Of a stretch of 5,519 bases of DNA, positions 1-4,972 are shown one piece after another. The notes beneath the pieces are model-generated. The model did no database searches and had not been told where the DNA came from. It saw only the letters and a program-made list of their open reading frames with translations. Position numbers and translations under genes: made by a program. Numbering within the stretch: the stretch's first letter is position 1; the number at the start of each line of letters is the position of its first letter. Source of the DNA: Dehalococcoidia bacterium UBA1141 (GTDB lineage Bacteria > Chloroflexota > Dehalococcoidia > Lucifugimonadales > UBA3495); contig DCAE01000035.1 of the NCBI GenBank assembly GCA_002311385.1, positions 1 to 5,519 of the forward strand. The letters are read 5' to 3'.

Positions 1-1398
1 GAGGCCTCGCAACAGGTCCGGCTGGCGGTTCAGGACAGTTACCAGCGGCTGCTGAAAGCCTCCATGGAAACAGAGGTCCGCAAAGAAGCTAGAGTTCGCG
101 CCGAGGACGCCGCCATCAAAATATTCGCTGACAATCTGCGGGAGTTGCTTCTGGCCCCTGCCCTGGGGCAGAAGCACGTCCTGGCCCTAGACCCGGGATT
201 CCGCACCGGCTGCAAATTGGTATGCCTGGACCGACAAGGCCGGTTACTGCACCACGATACCGTCTATCCCCTGCTGGGTGGACGGGGAGAGCAGGAGGCG
301 GCCAAGAAGGTAGACCAACTGTGCCGCCAGTACCATGTTGAAGCCATCGCCGTGGGAAATGGTACCGGGGGCCGGGAGACCGAAGCCTTTCTGAGGGGGC
401 TGGAGTTGGGCCCCCGAATTCCTGTGGTAATGGTCAACGAGAGCGGGGCCTCGGTCTACTCAGCCTCGGAGGTGGCGCGGACTGAGTTTCCCGATGAGGA
501 CATTACCGTCCGCGGGGCTGTTTCCATCGGTCGCCGCCTCATGGACCCCCTGGCCGAATTGGTCAAGATAGAACCCAAGGCCATCGGTGTGGGCCAGTAC
601 CAGCATGACGTCGATCAGAAGGCCCTGAAGGAACGCCTGGACGATGTGGTAGGCAGTTGCGTCAACAATGTGGGCGTGGAGTTGAACACCGCCAGCCGCG
701 AGTTGCTCTCCTGCGTTTCGGGCCTGGGTCCCAGTTTGGCCAAGGCTATTGTGGAATATCGGAACAGTTACGGTCCCTTCGCCTCCCGGGAATCCCTGAA
801 GAAAGTCCCGCGCCTGGGTCCCAAGGCCTTCGAGCAGGCGGCCGGGTTTCTGCGAATTAGGGAGGGCACCCATCCACTGGACGCCAGCGCCGTGCATCCC
901 GAGTCCTACGGGGTGGTGGAGGCCATCGCCAAAGACCTGGGCCATCCGCTGGATCAAGTGGTGGGCGACGCCAGTATATCCGGTCGGATTGATCCCCACC
1001 GCTACGTGAACGACAAGGTGGGACTGCCCACGTTGAATGACATAATCGAAGAGCTGGCCCGGCCCGGACGGGACCCCCGTCAGGAGTTTGAGCCATTCTA
1101 CTTTGCCGAAGGCGTAAACAAGATCGAGGACTTGGCCGCCGGGATGAAGCTGCCGGGGGTGGTAACCAACGTGACCGATTTCGGCGCCTTTGTCGATGTG
1201 GGTGTACACCAGGACGGGCTGGTGCACATCAGCCAATTGGCGGACCGTTTTGTAAGAAATCCTTCGGACGTTGTCAAAGTGCAGCAGCAGGTGTGGGTTA
1301 CTGTGCTGGAGGTGGACCTGGAGCGTAAGCGAATTTCCCTGTCGATGAAAGGCGACGTAAATGTTGATGTCGACTCCAGCGGCGGCTATGCTAACTGA
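1..1398 (+). CDS. tex: Tex, RNA-binding transcription accessory protein (5' partial)
   Basis: The reading frame is open from base 1 with no start in view, so this is the last 465 residues of a protein usually about 720-780 long; the ATG at 64 is internal. Three Tex modules are visible in order. The YqgF/RNase H-like fold begins near window residue 56 (GQKHVLALDPGFRTGCK). A helix-hairpin-helix pair follows around residues 222-290 (SCVNNVGVELNTAS, then SGLGPSLAKAIVEYR and PRLGPKAFEQAAGFLRI). An S1 RNA-binding domain covers about residues 382-449 (LPGVVTNVTDFGAFVDVG, DGLVHISQL, RKRISLSMK). Tex proteins are cytoplasmic nucleic-acid-binding factors linked to transcription; the YqgF fold is generally regarded as catalytically inactive. 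The tail after SLSMK is only 16 residues, shorter than in many Tex proteins, and its last codons (YAN-stop) appear to belong to the TPR-type relic that follows. The family call is very secure. Confidence 0.96.
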   Translation, partial: EASQQVRLAVQDSYQRLLKASMETEVRKEARVRAEDAAIKIFADNLRELLLAPALGQKHVLALDPGFRTGCKLVCLDRQGRLLHHDTVYPLLGGRGEQEAAKKVDQLCRQYHVEAIAVGNGTGGRETEAFLRGLELGPRIPVVMVNESGASVYSASEVARTEFPDEDITVRGAVSIGRRLMDPLAELVKIEPKAIGVGQYQHDVDQKALKERLDDVVGSCVNNVGVELNTASRELLSCVSGLGPSLAKAIVEYRNSYGPFASRESLKKVPRLGPKAFEQAAGFLRIREGTHPLDASAVHPESYGVVEAIAKDLGHPLDQVVGDASISGRIDPHRYVNDKVGLPTLNDIIEELARPGRDPRQEFEPFYFAEGVNKIEDLAAGMKLPGVVTNVTDFGAFVDVGVHQDGLVHISQLADRFVRNPSDVVKVQQQVWVTVLEVDLERKRISLSMKGDVNVDVDSSGGYAN

Positions 1399-1536
1399 CT
1401 GCTCCTGCGCAATAACCCCGGCGACCGAGAGAAGGCCATGTCCTTGCTGGACGAATCCTTGGCCATATCCACCGAGTTGGACATGAGGCCGTTGATGGAG
1501 CGGGTTCTGTCCCGGCGAGATATTTTAAAGGCTTAA
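1399..1536 (+). pseudogene. Orphan C-terminus of a TPR-type protein
   Basis: Directly after the tex TGA and in the same frame, 45 residues read without a stop to TAA at 1534-1536: LLLRNNPGDREKAMSLLD, then ESLAISTELDMRPLMERV, then LSRRDILKA. From memory this is the typical C-terminal end of large ATPase/adenylate-cyclase or LuxR-like proteins with TPR repeats in Chloroflexota, where a GDREKA..LLDESL repeat helix is followed by an RPLMERVL tail. There is no ribosome binding site or start for it, and nothing else of that gene is in view, so it is a relic. A readthrough product fused to Tex is formally possible because the frame is shared, but a plain TGA makes this unlikely. The family name is recalled, not searched. 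Confidence 0.6.
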
Positions 1537-1590
1537 AAAAACCTGTCTTGGATACCTTAGCTGGTTAGTAAACCATCGGGGCTTCAATTA

Positions 1591-1619
1591 TTGTTCCTTG
1601 CGCATCCGATCCCGATAGT
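1591..1619 (+). promoter_or_regulatory. Weak candidate sigma-70-type promoter
   Basis: In the AT-richer gap between the TPR relic and the lactonase gene there is TTGTTC (1591-1596), a 17-base spacer and GATAGT (1614-1619). The boxes match the consensus at 3 of 6 and 4 of 6 positions. Position and spacing suit the gene starting at 1652, but matches of this quality arise by chance, so this is only a candidate. Confidence 0.2.
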
Positions 1620-1636
1620 ACAAATAGAAAAAGTAA

Positions 1637-1643
1637 AAAGAGG
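1637..1643 (+). promoter_or_regulatory. Ribosome binding site for the SMP-30 gene
   Basis: AAAGAGG sits 8 bases before the ATG at 1652, a normal Shine-Dalgarno distance, and supports that start. Confidence 0.6.
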
Positions 1644-1651
1644 TTGTTGCA

Positions 1652-2563
1652 ATGCCGGATCAACTAGACCAAGTTGTTGAATCTAATCAACCGGAACAAC
1701 TAGGCACCGGCTTCGTGTTCACTGAAGGGCCTGTGTGGCACCCAGAGGGTTACTGGCTCTTCGTGGATCTGTTTCGGGAACCTGCCATCATTTGCCGTCT
1801 AAGACCCGGGGGGCAGGTGGAAACTATCCGCGAGCCCAGCGGGATGACCAACGGCATGACCCTGGACCTTCATGGAAGGCTGGTAATGTGCGAAATGGAA
1901 ACGCGGCAGATAACCCGAATTGAGCCCGACGGCAGCATTTTGGTACTGGCAGACAAATGGGAAGGGAAGCGGCTACACCGACCCAACGACATAGTTGGCC
2001 ATACCAACGGAAGCCTTTACTTTACTAATCCGTCCGGGCGTGTTGACCCGTCAGAGCGGGAGATAGACTTTGCCGGCGTCCATCGCATCGCACCCGACGG
2101 TACCGTGACTGCGGTCGTCACCGATACAATGTATCCCAATGGGCTAGCTTTTTCGCCCGACGAACGAACCCTTTATGTGGCAAACACGCGGAGAGACAAC
2201 GACTGCCAGCAGGAAAAAGAGCGGGGTGAAGTCTGCACCCATCAGTTTATTAATGCCTACGACATGGCTCCCGATGGTACCGCCAGCAACGGCAGGCTGT
2301 TCGCCAACATGCATTCTGCGGAAGATGGTGTCCCCGATGGGATGAAAGTCGATATTGAAGGCAGGGTTTACTGCACCGGCCCCGAAGGAGTCTGGGTTTT
2401 CGATTCCCAGGGCAACCATCTTGGGATCATCAGGCTGCCGGAAATACCGGCCAACTGCGCCTGGGGTGGGCCGGATAACCGGACAATGTTTTTTACCGCT
2501 CGACATTCAATTTTCACGATGCGCATGAAGACCCCTGGCACTGCGATTCCGAGGGCAAGTTAG
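1652..2563 (+). CDS. SMP-30/gluconolactonase/LRE-family protein
   Basis: A 303-residue protein of the SMP-30 six-bladed beta-propeller family, matching the usual length of about 290-310. The family consists of divalent-metal-dependent lactonases that open aldonolactones (for example gluconolactone) or related esters to the free acid. The four expected metal-site positions are all visible: Glu25 in FTEGPVWHPEG, Asn112 in HRPNDIV, Asn163 in YPNGLAFSPDERTLYVA, and Asp229 in VPDGMKVD. The blade signature PDG...V recurs (EPDGSILVLA, APDGTVTAVV). No signal peptide is seen, so it is probably cytoplasmic. The ATG is backed by AAAGAGG upstream, and the end (FFTARHSIFTMRMKTPG) is the normal C-terminus, so the gene is intact. 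It is flanked by two scraps of one TPR-type family and followed by a dehydrogenase that could handle sugar-derived acids. The exact substrate cannot be read from sequence. Confidence 0.93.
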   Translation: MPDQLDQVVESNQPEQLGTGFVFTEGPVWHPEGYWLFVDLFREPAIICRLRPGGQVETIREPSGMTNGMTLDLHGRLVMCEMETRQITRIEPDGSILVLADKWEGKRLHRPNDIVGHTNGSLYFTNPSGRVDPSEREIDFAGVHRIAPDGTVTAVVTDTMYPNGLAFSPDERTLYVANTRRDNDCQQEKERGEVCTHQFINAYDMAPDGTASNGRLFANMHSAEDGVPDGMKVDIEGRVYCTGPEGVWVFDSQGNHLGIIRLPEIPANCAWGGPDNRTMFFTARHSIFTMRMKTPGTAIPRAS

Positions 2564-2580
2564 CGAGCGATGGTGAAGTA

Positions 2581-2679
2581 ATGGCCCAAGAGCCTCAAGC
2601 TTACCTGGACCTGCTGCGACTCGCCGACACATTGCTCCAGCGCAACGAGCCCGGAGACCGAGAAAAGAGCAACCCTTGA
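2581..2679 (+). pseudogene. Second TPR-type scrap, related to 1399-1536
   Basis: A 32-codon stretch from an ATG to TGA reads AQEPQAYLDLLRLADTLL, then QRNEPGDREKSNP. Its LLQRNEPGDREK matches LLLRNNPGDREK of the relic at 1399 in 10 of 12 residues, and 29 of 36 bases agree (1399-1434 against 2632-2667). The family resemblance ends after GDREK, where three unrelated residues and a stop follow. No ribosome binding site precedes the ATG, so I read this as a broken gene piece between the lactonase and dehydrogenase genes, not a real small protein. It carries the portion upstream of the repeat, whereas the relic at 1399 carries the portion downstream. Confidence 0.5.
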
Positions 2680-2690
2680 AATTGTGCCCA

Positions 2691-2696
2691 AAGGAG
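2691..2696 (+). promoter_or_regulatory. Ribosome binding site that fixes the dehydrogenase start
   Basis: AAGGAG lies 9 bases before the ATG at 2706. It decides against the upstream in-frame TTG at 2676, which would place this motif inside the coding sequence. Confidence 0.75.
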
Positions 2697-2705
2697 ACGG
2701 TGCAC

Positions 2706-3698
2706 ATGGACGTAGCGATCCTCGATGATTATCAGGCGGTAGCCGAACAGATGGCTGATTGGTCCCAATTACCCTCTGGTATCAACGTGCGGTTTTTCCA
2801 TGACCATTTAGCGGATGAAGACGAATTGGTGGAACGGCTGAAGAACTTCCAGGTAGTCATGGGGATGCGAGAGAGAACCCCTTTCCCCCGTTCGGTATTA
2901 GAGCGATTGCCGGAACTACGCCTGCTGGTTACCGCCGGAATGGGAAACGCGGTATTTGACATACCATCGGCAACCGAGCTGGGCATCGTGGTCTCCGGGA
3001 CGGGCGGCGTCGGAGAAGGCCCGACTGAACTCACCTGGGGACTCATACTAGCCCTGGCGCGGCAAATCCCCCAGGAAGACCGGCTAACCCGGGAGGGGGA
3101 TTGGGGCACAACGGTAGGAGTTGGGCTGAAGGGTAAGACCTTGGGCCTGCTAGGTCTAGGACATATCGGCTCCCTGGTGGCCAGGGTTGGAACCGCCTTC
3201 GACATGAACATCATCGCTTGGAGCCAGAATCTTACGTCTGTTCGGGCGGCAGAGTGCGGCGCAACTCTGGTAGACAAAGACACCTTGTTTAAGGATTCAG
3301 ACCTAGTGTCGGTCCACGTCAGGCTTAGTGACCGGACCAGGGGATTGGTGGGGGCCAGAGAGCTAAGCTTGATGAAGCCTACCGCCTACCTGATCAACAT
3401 ATCCAGAGGCCCGATTGTCGACGAAGCTGCTATGATTCAGGCCTTAAGGAGCAAGACCATCGCCGGAGCTGGGCTGGATACTTTTGACATAGAGCCGCTC
3501 CCAGCCAATCATCCCCTTCTGGGGCTATCAAACACCGTGCTCACTCCCCATTTGGGGTATGTCACGGAGGATGGGTACCGGGTCCGATATGCCGAAGTAG
3601 TGGAGGATATCCGGGCGTTCGCCAGTGGTGAATCTATCCGAGTTTTGAATCCTGAGGTACTGGAATCGCCACAACTTAGAGGACCGGCCCAAAATTAA
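2706..3698 (+). CDS. D-2-hydroxyacid dehydrogenase family protein
   Basis: A 330-residue NAD(P)-dependent oxidoreductase of the D-isomer-specific 2-hydroxyacid dehydrogenase family, which reversibly reduces 2-keto acids to D-2-hydroxyacids; the length is typical. The N-terminal substrate domain includes LRLLVTAGMGNAVFDIPSA (residues 71-89). The Rossmann motif is GLGHIG (150-155). The catalytic set is complete: Arg234 in NISRGPIVDE, Glu263 in LDTFDIEPLP, and His282 in LTPHLGY. After the second Rossmann strand the sequence is AWSQN (171-175), without the Asp common in NAD-preferring members, so NADP use is possible. The start follows the Shine-Dalgarno at 2691. The gene ends in TAA, whose last base begins a 41-bp copy of the gene's own residues 76-89. 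It lies downstream of an SMP-30 lactonase, which suggests sugar-acid metabolism. The specific substrate is unknown. Confidence 0.95.
   Translation: MDVAILDDYQAVAEQMADWSQLPSGINVRFFHDHLADEDELVERLKNFQVVMGMRERTPFPRSVLERLPELRLLVTAGMGNAVFDIPSATELGIVVSGTGGVGEGPTELTWGLILALARQIPQEDRLTREGDWGTTVGVGLKGKTLGLLGLGHIGSLVARVGTAFDMNIIAWSQNLTSVRAAECGATLVDKDTLFKDSDLVSVHVRLSDRTRGLVGARELSLMKPTAYLINISRGPIVDEAAMIQALRSKTIAGAGLDTFDIEPLPANHPLLGLSNTVLTPHLGYVTEDGYRVRYAEVVEDIRAFASGESIRVLNPEVLESPQLRGPAQN
2931..2971 (+). repeat. 41-bp direct repeat, copy 1 (inside the dehydrogenase)
   Basis: This is the original copy, encoding the conserved segment TAGMGNAVFDIPSA (residues 76-89) of the dehydrogenase. It begins ACCGCCGGAATGGG and ends ATACCATCGGC. 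All 41 bases recur at 3698-3738, 767 bases downstream in the same orientation. Confidence 0.95.
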
Positions 3699-3738
3699 CC
3701 GCCGGAATGGGAAACGCGGTATTTGACATACCATCGGC
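3698..3738 (+). repeat. 41-bp direct repeat, copy 2 (after the dehydrogenase stop)
   Basis: This is an exact copy of 2931-2971. It starts on the last base of the dehydrogenase TAA and ends where the CocE-type relic begins. The bases just outside differ between copies (T against A before, A against G after), so identity stops sharply at 41. Here the segment sits outside any gene that starts normally. Read in the original frame it ends at a TAA at 3743-3745. Confidence 0.95.
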
Positions 3739-4013
3739 GGCGTAATCCGCGCCCGCTACCGGGAGTCCATGTCTAATCCCACGCCGGCAGAGCCTACTGC
3801 TACTCCATCGACCTGTGGGTCACCAGCAACGTCTTCAAGGCGGGGCATAGTATCCGACTGGAAATTTCTGGCAGCAACTCCCCCCGCTTCGAACGCAACA
3901 CCAACGCCGGCAATATCATTGCCCAGGATGCCAGCTTCAAGGTGGCATTACAGACTATCCTGCACGACGCCCAGCATCCTTCCTTTGTCACTCTGCCCAT
4001 CGTACCCAGATAA
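3739..4013 (+). pseudogene. C-terminal relic of a CocE/X-Pro dipeptidyl-peptidase-type hydrolase
   Basis: Two frames joined by a frameshift give one recognisable protein end. The first (from 3739) reads GVIRARYRESMSNPTPA. At about 3783-3795 the sense passes to another frame reading GRAYCYSIDLWVTSNVF, KAGHSIRLEISGSNSPRF, ERNTNAGNIIAQDASF and VALQTILHDAQHPSFVTL, ending PIVPR at TAA 4011-4013. This is the beta-rich C-terminal domain of CocE/NonD acyl hydrolases (X-Pro dipeptidyl-peptidase C-terminal domain family). The catalytic alpha/beta-hydrolase part, some 450 residues or more, is absent. The shift corresponds to one lost base or two gained. An ATG at 3769 opens a 102-codon frame, but that frame follows the wrong phase for most of its length and is not a real gene. 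The 5' edge abuts the 41-bp repeat copy exactly, which marks a rearrangement junction. Confidence 0.8.
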
Positions 4014-4075
4014 GAAGTGGGTGCCGCCTCGTTCGAACCCTGCTTCCAATTACCAACTTCCGCACTGGAGGGAAT

Positions 4076-4081
4076 AGGAGG
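4076..4081 (+). promoter_or_regulatory. Ribosome binding site for the Nudix gene
   Basis: A perfect AGGAGG lies 6 bases before the ATG at 4088 and fixes that start. It shows that the translation signal survives although the gene is now interrupted. Confidence 0.8.
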
Positions 4082-4087
4082 CGTTCA

Positions 4088-4402
4088 ATGGGTCAGAAGG
4101 AACTACCAACCAATCTGTTCGACAGCACTGGGCAGGCTCTTTCCAAGATGCCCGATGAGATCCGACCCTCAACCAACGGCGCTATATTCAATGATAAGGG
4201 AGAGGTCTTACTACAAAAGCGGGCAGACAACGGGCATTGGAGGCTGCCGGGTGGCAAGGTAGATATCGGAGAGTCGGTGGCCCAGGGGGTGATACGAGAG
4301 GTCCTGGAAGAGGCCGGGCTCGATGTGAGTATCAAACGTCTAATAGCCATATACTCAGATCCCCTGCATTACTCGATAATGAGCTACACCTCTGCGGGAT
4401 AG
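4088..4402 (+). CDS. Nudix hydrolase, cut short by an in-frame amber stop
   Basis: This is the first 104 residues of a Nudix-fold enzyme, a family that cleaves nucleoside diphosphates linked to another moiety using Mg or Mn. The Nudix box is complete and fits G-x5-E-x7-REU-x-EE-x-GU exactly at residues 56-78 (GKVDIGESVAQGVI, then REVLEEAGL). It is preceded by STNGAIFNDKGEVLLQKRAD and WRLPGG, as is usual. The start is supported by AGGAGG. TAG at 4400-4402 follows SYTSAG, and the same frame then continues for 60 family-like residues to TAA at 4583-4585. Without the amber codon the protein would be 165 residues, a normal size. As it stands, the last strands and C-terminal helix are lost and the product is probably unstable. 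The cause could be a recent nonsense mutation or a single-base sequence error. The substrate cannot be inferred. Confidence 0.85.
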   Translation: MGQKELPTNLFDSTGQALSKMPDEIRPSTNGAIFNDKGEVLLQKRADNGHWRLPGGKVDIGESVAQGVIREVLEEAGLDVSIKRLIAIYSDPLHYSIMSYTSAG

Positions 4403-4585
4403 GTTGTCCACTATGTCACCCTGCTCTTCGAGTGCGAATTCCAGTCCGGCCAGCTCAAAATTTCGGGTGAAAGCACGGACATAGGTTACTTTAGACCGGA
4501 TTCTCTACCGGAATACACGCTTCTCTCACACCATTTGCGCATTAGGGATGCGCTTGCCAACCAGGCTGCGCCGTTTATTCGATAA
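4403..4585 (+). pseudogene. Severed C-terminal 60 residues of the Nudix hydrolase
   Basis: In the same frame as the Nudix gene and directly after its TAG, the sequence reads VVHYVTLLFECEFQSGQL, KISGESTDIGYFRPDSL and PEYTLLSHHLRIRDALAN, ending QAAPFIR at TAA 4583-4585. It has the usual shape of the second half of a Nudix domain: a VVHYVTLLFEC strand, an acidic stretch before GYF, and a closing helix. It shows no other damage, so the nonsense change looks like the only lesion. No separate start signal is seen. Confidence 0.8.
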
Positions 4586-4673
4586 ACTTCTCCTGGTGGG
4601 CGTGAGAACCGAAGGAATCGTTGGCCTAGCGGCCGCACGCAGCACCTTAGCCTTCCTCCTCATTGTCCTTCCC
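4575..4673 (-). pseudogene. Doubtful C-terminal relic, 6-phosphogluconate-dehydrogenase-like
   Basis: On the minus strand, two frames together give GKDNEEEG, then KAKVLRAAAR, then ANDSFGSHAHQEKFIE ending at a TAA (complement of 4575-4577). The order 'acidic stretch, K-V-L-x-A, F-G-x-H-A' recalls the C-terminus of bacterial 6-phosphogluconate-dehydrogenase-like proteins (KVLAALR..FGGHA). Linking the pieces needs two frame changes and a stop is crossed, so this may be chance. The end overlaps the Nudix tail by 11 bases. Around it, 4674-4777 holds nothing I can recognise on either strand. Confidence 0.18.
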
Positions 4674-4777
4674 GTCAGCACTTGACCAGCTTGGTAAATC
4701 TCCCACCGATGAGCCACCCTGCTACTCCTTTTTCCGCCATTAGGTGTTTGCCTTCGACGTGTCTACGGGGGTTGTAG

Positions 4778-4954
4778 ATTCGATGGCGGTATGAGATTGA
4801 GCCTGCCGAGGGCGGTACTATCCTCACCGAGTCGTTCCAGGTGCTGTGGTACATCCGATTCTTAACCCGCCTGTTCTTTGGAGGGCGACAGCGCCGGCTC
4901 GCTCAGCTTGAGGACGGTTCTATCGTGACGAATTCGGCATGTCTGTGGTCGTGA
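4778..4954 (+). pseudogene. Probable C-terminal relic of an SRPBCC (polyketide cyclase-like) protein
   Basis: After an in-frame TAG at 4775 the frame reads IRWRYEIEPAEGGTILTESF, QVLWYIRFLTRLFFGG and RQRRLAQLEDG, then apparently unrelated residues to TGA at 4952-4954. The pattern W-x-Y-E-x-E-P-x-x-GGT-x-x-TESF followed by a helical R..RLAQLEDG segment is typical of the last strand and long C-terminal helix of SRPBCC-fold proteins (START/polyketide cyclase 2-like), which bind small hydrophobic ligands. Only about 46 of some 150 residues are present. The end of the helix is lost, and no start or ribosome binding site exists, so it is a gene remnant. It points towards the serine hydrolase gene on the other strand, 18 bases away. 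Confidence 0.5.
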
Positions 4955-4972
4955 CCTGGGTTAGTGACTCAA

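Noticed and set aside
460..1236. Long minus-strand open frame of 258 codons opposite tex
   Set aside because: It is a shadow of the unambiguous Tex coding sequence on the plus strand. Its protein shows no recognisable domain.
1551..1620. tRNA-like wording (CCTTAGCTGGTTAGTA, later CGATCCCGATAGTA)
   Set aside because: No acceptor stem pairing, no anticodon arm and no proper T loop can be formed around it.
2676..2705. Upstream TTG start adding ten residues to the dehydrogenase
   Set aside because: The extension would contain the AAGGAG ribosome binding site, and family proteins begin near MDVAILDDYQ, so ATG 2706 is preferred.
2732..3283. Minus-strand open frame of 183 codons opposite the dehydrogenase
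   Set aside because: It lies entirely within a well-supported gene on the other strand. Its Ser/Arg/Pro-rich composition is typical of an antisense shadow.
4030..4043. GTTCGAACCC resembling a tRNA T arm
   Set aside because: The flanking bases do not pair as a 5-bp T stem and no other tRNA arms are present. The core is just a TTCGAA palindrome.
4588..4608. Hairpin TTCTC...GAGAA after the Nudix stop as a terminator
   Set aside because: The stem is only 5 bp with an 11-base loop and no T tract follows.
4587..4683. Short hydrophobic plus-strand peptide (LLLVGVRTEGIVGLAAAR, then STLAFLLIVLPVST)
   Set aside because: There is no convincing start or ribosome binding site and no family resemblance. 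Such short apolar frames arise by chance.
4526..4717. Minus-strand 63-codon open frame beginning MAHRWEIYQAG
   Set aside because: It overlaps the Nudix tail, has no ribosome binding site that I can see and no recognisable domain. Only its middle was kept as part of a doubtful relic.
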